Below are positions 45,801 through 54,682 of a DNA stretch of 64,000 bases, piece by piece (positions within the stretch are counted from its first letter, which is position 1; every line of letters begins with the position of its first letter). The stretch is from Porites lobata (taxonomy: Eukaryota; Cnidaria; Anthozoa; Scleractinia; Poritidae). A program made the position numbers and the translations under genes. The notes below the pieces were generated by a model. That model made no database searches. It was not told where the DNA came from and saw only the letters and a list, made by a program, of their open reading frames with translations. The stretch covers positions 103,501 through 167,500 of the forward strand of contig CALNXK010000302.1 in assembly GCA_942486035.1 (NCBI GenBank). The letters are read 5' to 3'.

Positions 45801-48800
45801 AAAATTCTCAAGGTACAGCAGACGTTTTGGCAGATTTTTGTGCCGTCATCGTACGACTATTAACGCTGTCAAACTTGATTGGAATGGCCGTGCGATCGTT
45901 GTTTTAATCTCTAACATTGCCGTTTCTTCAGAAGCTATCGTCGCGACTTCGATTTCGTTGGAATTACCAATACAAAGTATTGTATATTTCTGCACAGTCT
46001 TAATGGCTTCGCGTGAAGACTGTCTAAGTATCACCGAAAATACAAGGTGTTATGGGTTAATCGTTGTGGCAGCTCAATATAACGTTCAATACTTTTGTTT
46101 TCAGCATCTAAAGAACGTTGAAGGTGTGGAGCTACCTAGTTTTGATGACCTGGTGAAGTTGAAACACGATCCTGGACTGTCGAGTGTTAAACGCACCATC
46201 CTGGGGGCTGGACACTACTCTGAACACATCGCTCGTTGGATGAGATACTATAACGCCAAGCAGGTCAGTCTTGTTTACATGTAATTCATGGTTTCTACTA
46301 GGCTATTTCCAAGTTGCAAAAATCCTCGCTTTCAAAACGAGGCAATGTGTAAAAACGTCCATGTGAGAATGAGTTTTATTTGCATGAGAATAGAAAACTA
46401 TTTTTATATTCGGAAGAATTACACTGCCCACTATAATGCAATACCCAGGGGTAATACACAGATTTGGAGCAAAGACATGACCCAGCAACAAACTCGAACC
46501 ACGTATTTCAAATACCACTACAATAAAAATTTAAACCGGCTCCTGTCAAAGAGAAAACTGCCTCCTCACTGCTTACAGGAGTTACATCCCTACTGAGATT
46601 TGAATTAAAAACTTACAGTAACGAAGAAGTGTTTTCGGGTTTTTCACATTGCCCACCACACCTTGTTCACCGCCATGCCCATGCCCCCGCCCCCTCCCCC
46701 CCCGCAAAAAAGTATTGTTTTCGCTTTCTCTTGGGACGACTGTTATACCCAGAGGTAATACACAGGGTGCTTAGCGTAGGGTGAGTTTCATGGGCAATGT
46801 AAAAATGGCGAATCAAACTTGACACTCAGCCTCGTTTTGAAAAGAATTTTGAACTCGGAGCTGGCGTAATTCGCTTTGCAGACATATCTATTATACTGAC
46901 TGTCGGCTATGTAAATAATGCCTATTGAGCAGTCTATCTATCTAGGTGCCAATGTATTTGGGTCAAGTCATTCTTACTGGTCCCACACTTTTGGGTCAAA
47001 ACTGAGCTGAATCTCAAATCTGACGATCCTCTCTTGACTGTAACATTTTCTTATTCTAGGAAATCTGAAAGAAATTGATCAAACGATTTTCTCGACGCTG
47101 AGAAAGCAATTGCTTTAAAATTTTTCATCAACGCAAGAGCTTGACAAAGTTGGCGCACAATGTTTTTTTAGAGTTGCAATTCCTTTCCACGCAGGTTATC
47201 GAAAGCCCAAGAACTACAGTTATAGTTTCTCCTGGGCAATTGGGTAATGGAGCAGTTTGCCGCTTTAGAAACGACAGTGGGACAGGGAAAATATTGGCCA
47301 ATAGCTGACCCGTGCTTCCCCAGTAACGATCTCCGAAACAATTGGGGCACACATTTCTTCTCAAGTTCTCTTCTCGTTTCTAAAGTGGTAAATAATAACC
47401 AAACTGTACTTTTTCAGATGAACATCATCAGCGTGGATGACTTGGTTTCCCGGCCAATCACAGTGATGAACACCATTCAAGAAGCTGTTCGTGTGGAGAG
47501 TCGCTTTGATTACACACAAGCTTTAAGGTGAGTCTCCTAAAAATGTTATCAACTGATAATTTGTCACTTGAGAAACGAGAAGGAAGCTAAGCCGAGTTAA
47601 CTGTCGCAAAGACTTCTGGGACTGGTCCTGGGGCGGGAAAAAATTCGGCCAATAGGCCATTTGCACTAAGAGGTCATGTGACATCGTTTTTATGAAAGTG
47701 AAAGTTATATGATTTTTTTCTTCAAAAAACAATTAGTGGGTCATGTCTTAAACAAAATAATAGTGATTTTGTTTTTCAAACCTGCTCCATTTTCTTAAAA
47801 TGAGTAAGTTCGTAACTGGTCACGTGACCAAAATGTGATTTTTGAAATTGTGAATTAACTCTTTCTGAACACAAATTTTGCTCTTAAACATCAAGGAGAA
47901 TGTTGAAAAGTTGATGTGGGAACGTTTACAGAACATCTGATCGTAACTATCAAACCTTTAACAAGATCTAAGCAAAAAGAAGTTTTGGCCGCCATGTTGG
48001 AGGGCAAGAGTATGCCCTCCAACATGGCGGCCAATACAAATGATACTACTTTGTTGAAAAATCAAAGTGCCATAAAATATCTCCCTTAAATGCGTTTCCC
48101 CTCAAATTTCGGGTGTAAGATAATTTTTGTGTGCTCTGTCAATTTTTGGCATCATCAAGATTCCAACTCATTGTTTAAAGGAAGCATTGGTCACGTGACC
48201 TCTTAGTGCAAGTGGCCTATAGCTGACCGGCGCGTCCCCAGTAGCGATCCCAAGAATAATTGCGGGACACTTCTACGGCTCCAGTCCCCTTTTCGTTTCT
48301 CCCTTTCTAGGGTGGCGAATAGTAAACAGTTACCGTCAGTTTCATCTAAGCGGGACACGAGACAAAAATATGTTCTAATAGAGTGACAGGCATGACGTGT
48401 TTTGCCGACAAAATTTTGAAGTTTGACAGCCGTTAAAGCAAACTGTCGTGTCAAAGGTTAAGTTGTTTACATGTTTTTGATCAGCACGTTCCGCTCATCT
48501 TTTATTTTTCTCAATTTTCAGTAATATTTCTCGCTCAGAAACAGCACACTTGTTTTTATGAATTATTCGTTGGAGTTTTACAACTCCAGAAATTCTTCTT
48601 AACGTCTTGCGATGAATATTTTGTTGAAAACAAATCAAGTCGACAAACAGCTGCCTACTTTGCACGTGAATATTCGTCCAACGCTACCTCAAACTTCAAC
48701 AGTTTGGCGGCAAAACATGCCATGTTTTCATCCATTTAGAGTATGTTTTTTCGTCACGTGTACGCGCTTAGATGCAACCGACGGTATTTGATGAGGTTTT

Positions 48801-49399
48801 TGGTATAACGAACAATTTTCTTTTCCTTAGTAATGGTAAAATAAAATATATATAAAGAACCTCGATATAACAAAACTTCGTCATAGCCAACAAAGTTTGC
48901 AAGTCCCTTGGCTCCTGGTTATATCGAGGTTTTACTGTAATTGGACAGTATGCGCCATCGTGCGCGCACCCTAAAATATAACAAATTTTGTCATAGTTAC
49001 GATTAATTTGTAGCAGATTTTCGAGTCATCCAATTCGTCTGTTATCATACTTGTTATCACACTCGTGATCAAACAAATCGAACGAACGCGTGATTTCTTT
49101 TGTCACTCGTACGATTACAGACCGAACTGGACTCCACTCAGTCCTATTACCATTATTTATCACTATAGCTTAACTGATTATTTCAAACATCCGACAGATA
49201 CGATGAAGACACTGGCCTGTACTGCCCGACATCTTCCACCAATTTAACGGAATGTCTAGGGTTTAAAGAATCAAGGAAGGTACCTATCAGCCCGCAAACA
49301 GAGCAGTATTTACAGCGGTATTACTCCAGACATAACCTGAACCTACTCCGGATGAACCAGAAAATCGACTTTCCTCTGCCCAGATGGATTCATGGGTAA
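24829..49399 (+). CDS. NDST: NDST-A: heparan sulfate N-deacetylase with a degenerate N-sulfotransferase domain, complete (11 exons)
   Basis: Exons: 24829-24952, 31589-32502, 37864-38103, 38793-38978, 40237-40365, 41092-41274, 43406-43626, 44477-44651, 46105-46263, 47418-47527 and 49198-49399. All borders are GT/AG, phases agree, and the frame gives 880 residues; vertebrate NDST1 has 882. Residues 16-35 form a type II Golgi anchor ([18 protein letters not shown]). The deacetylase half keeps the metal-site residues: Asp327/329/330 in DVDDIF, His399 and His403 in HLYDH, and APHHSGVYP. The sulfotransferase half keeps its fold markers ([20 protein letters not shown], a C-terminal Cys pair). However, the GPQKTGTTAL loop is [10 protein letters not shown], and positions equal to NDST1 Lys614, Glu641, Glu642, Ser712 and Lys833 are Phe623, Phe650, Gly651, Tyr721 and Glu838. 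His725 and Arg840 remain. The expected role is N-deacetylation of GlcNAc in heparan sulfate without N-sulfation. The start was chosen as the first ATG in frame before the anchor. The first intron is 6.6 kb. Confidence 0.92.
28329..28471. repeat. Tandem array of a 20-base unit, about seven copies
   Basis: Units alternate between CACGGCAAAACCAAAAACCT and CACGGCAAAAACAAAATACC, so the true repeating block is close to 40 bases. Both strands are extremely biased (A and C on +). The array can be read as an open frame, but nothing supports translation. Confidence 0.92.
29069..29488. mobile_element. Foldback with CCGGGGGG...TATACGGGGAGGCTCC ends
   Basis: The left arm has TCCGGGGGGACTCCCTAAGA and TATACGGGGAGGCTCCACCC. 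The right arm has GGGGCGGAGCCTCCCCGTAT and GAGTACTCCCCCCCCGGGCC. The interior contains many copies of an AAAGGGT motif. It lies in NDST-A intron 1 and resembles the 17197 element only at its C-rich tip. Confidence 0.75.
32521..32650. repeat. Dispersed repeat (GAAAGTAATAAT...GTAGCCATCC type), copy 2
   Basis: TTTTACATCTCGTATTGGAG, GGGACCGCCATTTTACGTAG and CCATCCGAGCCACGCG match 12241-12300. Its left part, TTTTGAGTGTCAATGTATTT, resembles TATCTGAGTGTCAATTTATT at 45003. Confidence 0.55.
34253..35597. mobile_element. Large foldback element, arms of about 500 bases
   Basis: The left arm starts TAAGGTGTTTCGATACAGTT. The right arm ends with the complement, CTGTATCGAAACACCTTA. Complementarity can be followed inwards through GATCTAGACCTGC, the poly-T region, TCCTAGCATC and GAGTGCAACTTTACTC (near 34756 and 35127), with small differences throughout. 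The centre, about 350 bases, is AT-rich and unpaired. No transposase was found, so it is probably non-autonomous. No clear target duplication was seen. Confidence 0.85.
36077..36157. mobile_element. MITE-like element, GCAGACGTTCTT family, copy 3
   Basis: It runs from GCCTCCCACGCAGAC to AAGAACGTCTGCGGGGGAG, with a CTCACGAACG core resembling the CCCACGAACG of copy 1. It lies in an NDST-A intron. Confidence 0.68.
36984..37122. mobile_element. GC-rich foldback, ACGCGATCGCGCGTGAAAAT ends
   Basis: The 24-base left arm (36984-37007) is complementary, with a few mismatches, to GGCGATTTTCACGCGCGCTC then GCGT at 37099-37122. The interior has further weak pairing around CGTGGAGGAAGG and CTTCCTCC. Confidence 0.75.
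37471..37667. mobile_element. Foldback element with arms of about 80 bases, copy 2
   Basis: The left arm runs from GAAACTGTAATGGGAATGGG through ACAAGCTTTCGG to ACCACTAGTTATGA. The right arm complements it imperfectly, through CATAACTAGTGCTCGTCCAC and AAGCTTGTTCCCATTCCCCT. It lies 200 bases before the NDST-A exon at 37864. Confidence 0.75.
38224..38395. repeat. Tandem duplication, 95-base period
   Basis: AGAGAATTTATTTGAAT plus GTCACATCA starts both copies, at 38224 and 38319. The theme also occurs inverted near 850-885 (TCTTATGGTGTGACCATTCA), so it belongs to a dispersed family. It lies in an NDST-A intron. Confidence 0.75.
39042..39625. repeat. Repeat-rich element with GGGACGATCATATGGAAAC units
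   Basis: The phrase ATCATATGGAAAC, or a close variant, appears near 39104, 39228, 39525 and 39605, usually after a GACGATCGGGACG series. CGATC occurs many times in both directions. Similar TGGTTT/AAACCA ends suggest a foldback transposon. It lies in an NDST-A intron. Confidence 0.65.
41447..42487. mobile_element. Putative pogo/Tigger-like DNA element remnant
   Basis: The left end is TACCGTATTTCCTCGGATAA. The right end is the imperfect complement, TTTTCGAGGAAATACGGCA. TTTCCTCGAATAA occurs again at 41708, and several CGCCTCCCTCGAA phrases lie on the right side. A 104-residue frame at 41996-42310 ends in an acidic Ser/Asp tail ([14 protein letters not shown]), as some DDE transposases do, but no catalytic motif is visible. 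Confidence 0.5.
42591..42756. mobile_element. MITE with GCCTGTTTACATG ends
   Basis: The arms run GCCTGTTTACATGGAGGTGG, then GGGACCCCAGGTAGATGAGG, with the complement on the right (CCTCACCTACCTGGGGTCCC). Inside, TTAGGTGGGGTAACCCGCC occurs twice. TCT on both sides could be a three-base target duplication. Confidence 0.85.
43406..43626 (+). CDS. NDST: NDST-A exon carrying the ruined PAPS-binding loop
   Basis: Seventy-three codons plus two bases, bounded by CTACAG and GTAAGA. It aligns to NDST1 without a gap from the CEDKRH..IW segment to KGIDW, so the changes are substitutions, not a frameshift. The 5'-phosphosulfate loop reads [10 protein letters not shown] where active NDSTs have GPQKTGTTAL. 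The reading frame, splice sites and flanking structural residues are intact, which argues for a maintained protein and against random decay. Confidence 0.92.
44113..44227. mobile_element. Foldback, GGTCGGGCCGGACAGG ends
   Basis: The left arm GGTCGGGCCGGACAGGAAAA and the right arm TTTTCCCGTCCGGCCCGACC pair with one mismatch. The centre has a second inverted pair around CGATGCGCTCGG. Confidence 0.82.
44770..44965 (+). mobile_element. tRNA-derived SINE, copy 2 (longer)
   Basis: This copy has a better B box (GGTTTCAAATCCC). It shares CTCCCACCAATGTGGCCCGG and GACGCCATATGTGGGTTGA with copy 1. The body continues through GAGGTTTTTCTCCTGGTACTCC and CTCAAAAACCAACA. It lies about 120 bases after the NDST-A exon that ends at 44651. 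I recall repeats of this kind as common in coral genomes. Confidence 0.75.
47255..47392. repeat. Foldback repeat, GAAACGAGAA family, copy 2
   Basis: GCCGCTTTAGAAACGACAGT, ATTGGCCAATAGCTGACCC and TTCTCTTCTCGTTTCTAAAG bound this uninterrupted copy. It ends about 25 bases before the NDST-A exon at 47418. Its ATTGGCCAATAGCTGACC is the empty site for the insertion in copy 3. Confidence 0.65.
47654..48218. mobile_element. Nested MITE-like insertion with 28-base inverted ends
   Basis: Ends read AGGCCATTTGCACTAAGAGG on the left and CCTCTTAGTGCAAGTGGCCT on the right, each continuing into GTCATGTGAC or GTCACGTGAC. The empty site in copy 2 (CCAATAGCTGACC) indicates a two-base duplication, AT or TA. No coding capacity is seen. 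Confidence 0.8.
47985..48034. repeat. Perfect 22-base hairpin inside the nested insertion
   Basis: TTGGCCGCCATGTTGGAGGG begins the left arm. The right arm is its exact complement over 22 bases, with a 6-base loop (AGAGTA). Confidence 0.9.
48855..48942. repeat. Small foldback, ACCTCGATATAAC ends
   Basis: AACCTCGATATAACAAAACT on the left and GGTTATATCGAGGTTTTACT on the right are inverted. The end TTACTGTA fits the CAGTAAAACCTCG type of Tigger-like MITE as I remember it. Confidence 0.65.
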
Positions 49400-51263
49400 T
49401 ATGTGCAGCGGCTTGGAGAGGTGGATGAAGGCAAGAGACTGGGCGCTGGAGAGATGTGTCGTTCAGTCAACACTGAGGAAATCTACAGGATCATTAAAAC
49501 ATTCATAGTATTTATAATAACTTAAGATTTCCTTTGCTTTCCTTCTAAACACAAATTCGGCGAACACTTCACGAACCCATGTGAGATAAATGGACTTTGG
49601 TTAAAGGAGCTGAGACACCATTTATCAAAATTCATACTGCAGAATTCGCCAACAAATTGAATGAAACCTAAATATAACCTCTCAGAGCTTTCATTGAAGG
49701 TTAAAATAACACAGCAAATGTAAATGAAGCTGGACGGAAAGCTTCAAGAAGATTGAAAAGGTTTGCAAAGCCTGGCTTTTGAAAACTTGTTGACCTAACA
49801 GTTTTTCAAGGTTTACTTTTGTTGTTAGTAACATTTGATATAATGTTGGAGAGACACGAAGACGAAGCTTTGATCTTGCCATTTACAAGTAATTTCTTCG
49901 TTAACCTTACGTTTCATAGCGAAATACAAGGATGTGTAATTGGCGATATGAAACAATGACTAAATAGGCAGCCATGACACAGTCCCTTTAAGGTCATTAT
50001 AAGGCACAATTTCGGAAATACAGTAAAAATATCTCGAAAAGCGTCGCTTAAACGAGAATATTCAAAGAAATTATCAATAACCAAGAGCAACGCGAAATTT
50101 TGTTATTTTTGTATAAAGAAGAGAAAAAGAAATTCATTTATATGATAATACGTAAGACGTAACCTTTATTTTTATGTTTACATTCGTAACAAGAGAAGAG
50201 TATATATATATTGATTCTATATCATATAGTTATATATAAAGTTTATATTATCGTATTAAAGTATACTAAAAGTTCTACAAATTGTATGATATAAAAATAT
50301 TATAAACGAAATAAAGAGATATCCTATCGAGATTTTGTGTAATTAGTCTGAACATCTCAACTCAACTTAAGGTAAATGTTGTAGTTAATTTATCTCAGGT
50401 AATTTGTATTTTGTTTGTTTTGTTTCATCTTCATTAGCATACATTACCATCCCAATAACAAAAGAAAACAAAAACAAAATTACCTGAGATAAAAAAAAAA
50501 TAACCACAACATAAACAGATAAATCAACACAAGTTGTTAGGTTTTGGATCGTTACGTACGGTTCACTGGGGGTGTAATTTAAGACTCGTTGCATGTATAA
50601 ACCCCACATTTGGTTCGGACATTATATATTGATCAGACATATCATCACATTTATGGCTCAAAGTCAGTGTGTTTCGATCGTTGTCCTGGCAACACGGATG
50701 ATTAAAAACAAGCTTAAAATTTTGGATTTTTTACTTTTACGTCATTTGATTTCCTTATGAATTTTATTCTTCGAAATTAATTCAGCAGTCAAACTTAACT
50801 TAATTTAGGTCGATCCAAATTTTTGTTCGTCTGCTGAAAAGTTCCACGTTTGGCCTTGGCATAAGTTAAAAATAACACGTTAAAAGAGAAAAAAACGGAC
50901 AACATGTTCAGTAAACCATTAAAGTAAAAATCCAAACCTTTGAATTGAAAGAATAAGTAACGTGCTTCAGCAATTTTAAAAAACAACAAAGCAGAACTAA
51001 AACTAAAATAACAACAAAAATTTCCTAGAAAACCAATCTGAAAAGGAAACGAAATAAAGCTTTAGGAAATGTTACAAAAGTTTCCATATGTTACTCCCTG
51101 CGTTTTTGTAACAGTGTGGGATCAGCTTCCGTCCACAAAACCAGCGAAATAAAAGAAATGACGTACATGCTGTGAGAAAATACTCGAGAGCACATACATT
51201 TAAGAAAATAAACTCACTTTTGCCGTTACAAGCAAGCTACATTACTTCTGAGCAACTCAAGAC
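49400..51263. other. Intergenic region after NDST-A
   Basis: It would include the NDST-A 3' UTR. A candidate AATAAA lies at 50310-50315 and palindromic MITE copy C at 50376-50512. The rest is AT-rich, with nothing recognised. Confidence 0.5.
50376..50512. mobile_element. Palindromic MITE, ATGTTGTAGTTAA family, copy C
   Basis: It starts ATGTTGTAGTTAATTTATCT and ends AACCACAACAT, with the centre TTCATTAGCATACATTACCA. It lies between NDST-A and the GPCR pseudogene. Confidence 0.85.
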
Positions 51264-52133
51264 ATGAGCTTCCCTCAAGTGATAGCAGCTTTTCACGGAC
51301 TTTTTGTGATGCGATACATTTTACTGGCAAGTCTCGCTTTATAAGACTGTCTGCTGTTGGTACTCGTAAACTCACTGCGCATCAAAAGTATAGCTCAAGA
51401 AAAATGGTTATATGGCCAAACCATGTGTTACATCAATCCATTCTTCGTTAGATACTTCTACATCAACACGGTTCTTCACTTGGTAGCAGTGTCCTATGAT
51501 CGATACCTAGCGATAGTCAAGTCTCCTCTGACGTATGATGGCACCATCACAAAAACCAGAGTAGTTTTATCAGCTCTCATCTGGATAATCCCTATTCCAC
51601 TTTCCATTGGTCCATTCTTTGGTTGGAGAAAGTACGTTTACAACCCAGTGGTTTCCTTCTGTGAGCAGGAATGGGCTGTCTAAAGTGACTCGACTGCAGG
51701 TCATTTTATCGTTTTATCGATCGCGATGCTTATCGCACCATTCGTGGTTATTGTATTCCTTAACGGGTCTGTGTACAAGGCTGCGAGAAGGCAGATAAAC
51801 GCCATTGAAGTCCAAGTAGGAGGTCCTCAACAGCAAGAGATCGCATCGAGGCGACTAAGAGATCGGAAGGCAGCTGTCGATGTCACCATTATCATCGCCA
51901 CGTTTTTGCTGTGTTATCTTCCACTCTGGATTACAGGCATTTGTCGCCAGTTCGTCTCAGGAATCGATTTTCCGGCCGAGGCAGTTCTTGCGACAATGTG
52001 CATTTTCTTCCTCAGCGCGGTATGCAACCCGATTATTTATTCCATCCGCAAAAGAGAATTCCGTAAAGCGGTGAAGAAGATGTTGAGGAAGGTAGGAGTT
52101 TGTCAAGATTCTAACGAAAACGACATCTTTTGA
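51264..52133 (+). pseudogene. Rhodopsin-class GPCR pseudogene, N-terminally truncated
   Basis: One frame reads from ATG at 51264 to TGA at 52133, with TAA stops at 51342-51344 (in TM2) and 51681-51683 (in extracellular loop 2). TM1 is missing. Visible parts: TM2 (YILLASLAL, stop, DCLLLVLVNSL), loop W and Cys, TM3 ending in the DRY box (SYDRYLAIV), TM4 (WIIPIPLSIGPFFGW), TM5, TM6 with the FLLCYLP form of the CWxP motif, TM7 with NPIIY, and a basic helix 8. It is amine/melatonin-like class A in style; the ligand is unknown. A single-exon form is typical of cnidarian class A receptors. The second half is fully open, so decay is recent or the sequence has errors. Confidence 0.85.
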
Positions 52134-52511
52134 GCGGCGGAAAGTTGTGAGAAGTGGCAAGGAAGTCACTAGCCTGTCACTAGCTGGGAAGTCACTAGAT
52201 TTTACCGACGAAAAATGTGCAGTTTTTAGAAACTGAGAGAGAAACAGTAACCGTTGCAGATTGTATTTACGAAAGGCGCAGTCTGTCTCAGATGGACCGA
52301 GTTGTTACGGCCACAAAATACGACTGAATAACTTTTTCCAGAAGAATTGTAAACCTTCACTGATCATGAAACTTCGAAATAAAAAGTTATTTAAGACATT
52401 CATTGTATCATGTGTTGCTGTTACTTGGTTATCGGATTTTTACCCTGAAAGAATAGTTCATTGCCATTTAGGACGTAGAAAAGAATGAAAAAAAAAAAAT
52501 TAAATTTGTTA

Positions 52512-52537
52512 GACCAGGAGCCGATTGGCTCCTGGTC
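52512..52537. repeat. Perfect short hairpin
   Basis: 11-base arms (GACCAGGAGCC and its complement) around GATT, about 380 bases after the GPCR pseudogene. Confidence 0.7.
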
Positions 52538-52879
52538 ACACAAAATAACCAGTTATGTAATCGAATCACTTAAATTTTCTGAAAACCTTCGATCATATTA
52601 CAGCTGATATTAGGCGAAATGATGGTGACGGGAAATCAAACCGTTTTCTGATGCAGATTCAGTTAATTCTATGCATCATTTCATTTTACTGTTTTTTTTT
52701 TATTTATAAACTTCGCCAAGAGGCCTGGATCACTCACAGAGCAAGCTCCACTACAAGGTCCAGAAAAAAGAAAGAAAATTAGTAATACAACTAACAAGAA
52801 TGACAATACTTTAGAAATGACCAAAAAAAAAAAGAAACGGAAATGCAAAAACAGAATTGGGGAGGACATCGATAAAAAA

Positions 52880-53995
52880 TCAACAACACATACGATCGAG
52901 CAAGCTGTTCAATGGCCGACTAGTGTGGCACTTAATAAACACACCCTCAAAGGTCTGAGGGGTGCCGACATCATAAACAGACTTAGTGAGATACAAGTAG
53001 TAATTAAAAAGATCTCTCTTAAAGTGCGCTACTGAACAGTCAGTGCTCATGAGGTGGGCTGGGAAAGTATTCCAGATTCTTGGGGCTCTACAGTAAAAAC
53101 TGTTATCAAAGGTGACGGTGTTGGCCCTAATCGTATTCAACAGCGTATCCTTGGAGGAGACAGTGCGCCTGGGTCTAGTGGAATTCATGACAGAAATAAA
53201 AGGATCCGATAGACTAACTAAACATTTGAATACGTACACAAAATCTAAAAATTCGTGCCAATAACATAATGGTAGTAGCCCAAGCCTCTGCTTGTAACTA
53301 ACTTCACACCGATACGGCAAAGACAGAATGAATTTTGCTGTGCGCCGCTGAATTCTTTCTATGACAAGGATAAGATTAACAGCTTGGGGAGCCCACACCT
53401 GCGAGCAATATGCGAGGTTTCTGTGAACTAGTGACAGGTAAAGTAACTTGCGAGCTCACTGGTCATGAGTGTCGCAAGCTGATCTCCGGAGAAAGCCAAG
53501 CTATTGGCCTTCGAATAAGCTGCCAACACTTGGGAGTTCCATTTCAGATGTTTAGTAACTAAATCCCCAAGGTCCTTCTGAGCTTCCATCGTCTTAACTT
53601 TGACATCGGATAATTTATAGGGGAAGTGAAACGGGCTGGCATTTCTGGTAATAGAAAGTAGCCCGCACTTGGATTGATTTAGATCCATTTGCCAGAGATC
53701 ACATCATTGGTTGAAATGTGGTCGAGGTCGCGCTGTAGACAAGCACCATCCTCTATGCTTTTGATTGACCGGTAGCACTTCGTGTCGTCAGCAAAGAGAG
53801 CAACAGATGTTGAGGATGCCACGTCAGGAAGATCATCATACATATTTGAGGAACAAGAGTGGACCAAGTATTGATCCTTGCGGCACACCTGATAACACAG
53901 GGAGATTTCTCTTGGAATAACCTTCTTCTAGGTTCAAAGTGTAGGCTTTTATAGGTTTATCCATAATCATAGACTGTTAGTTGGTTTTTCGGGTT
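52880..53995 (-). pseudogene. Non-LTR retrotransposon reverse transcriptase fragment, frameshifted
   Basis: Read on the minus strand, three overlapping pieces in shifted frames follow the order of a LINE reverse transcriptase. First is the LSGVPQGSILGPLLF motif near 53900, then SVALFADDTK with the catalytic Asp pair near 53790, then a MDLNQSKC thumb segment. Last is the C-terminal region (YCSQVWAPQ, RRTAKFILSLPYRC, LPLCYWHEF, RIWNTFPAHL) down to 52880. The style is CR1/L2/Jockey-like. Several frameshifts and stops show it is dead. No endonuclease part is seen. Confidence 0.85.
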
Positions 53996-54249
53996 TTTCA
54001 GGCAGACGAAGGTAAGCGGGAAGCGAGCGAAGAGCGCTTGACACGCTTGACATACGAGCGAAGGCGCAAAAAACCACTTACAATAAGTAGGACTTGAAAT
54101 CTAAAACTCGCCAGAACGGCTTTAAAATGACTTTCTAGGCGAACAGGACGAACCGATTATAAAACACACAACATAACTGACAAAAGGAGAGTCATTTTAT
54201 TTTGAATCTTTTCAAAAAGCGCAAGTTAGAACATATTTTGCAATCTCTT

Positions 54250-54682
54250 AAGGCTGGTTTTCACTAACGATGGAGTCAGAGTCGGAGTCGTAATCAGAAG
54301 CGTAGGACTTTACGATTTAGCGTAATCGGCGTTGTGATTAATCCGTTTACGACTTCGTCGTTTACGATCAAGTGAAAACTGAATCGCCGGAGTCGCAAGC
54401 AGGAGTGGAAGAACTAAACCAATCACAAAGCGTGGGAACGTGATTTGTGATTGGTTTATCCCTTCGCTTTTGCTTCCGACTCCGACAATCTGGTTTTCGC
54501 ATAAGCGGAACGAAGCGGAGTCGGAAGAAAATGGAAACGTTCTGATCAGTTCCCACTCCGATTCCGTCGACCCTATGACTCTCCTTACGACTCCAATTTT
54601 AGATTTTCCCTAGGTCATAAGCGCTCTTATGACTCCGATTACGAGTCCGACTCCGACTCCGTCGCTAGTGAAAACCAGCCTT
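54250..54682. mobile_element. MITE with AAGGCTGGTTTTCACTA ends
   Basis: Left AAGGCTGGTTTTCACTAACG then ATGGAGTCAGAGTCGGAGTC. The right end is the complement, ending CGCTAGTGAAAACCAGCCTT. Arms are about 50 bases. The interior repeats GACTCCGA and GGAGTCGGA, so further pairing is likely. It is non-autonomous. Confidence 0.88.

Larger units (their letters stand above)
47552..48325. repeat. Foldback repeat, GAAACGAGAA family, copy 3, split by an insertion
   Basis: The left part has CTTGAGAAACGAGAAGGAAG and ends at TTCGGCCAAT. The right part resumes at AGCTGACCGG and ends CGTTTCTCCCTTTCTAGG. The halves match copies 1 and 2 on either side of an insertion of about 560 bases. Confidence 0.65.

Noticed and set aside
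45838..46284. Separate 148-residue gene
   Set aside because: The last third is NDST-A exon 46105-46263; the rest is intron read through by chance.
24829..49399. NDST-A as a pseudogene
   Set aside because: All eleven exons join in frame with good splice sites and family-typical length, and the deacetylase residues are kept. Only the sulfotransferase site is changed.
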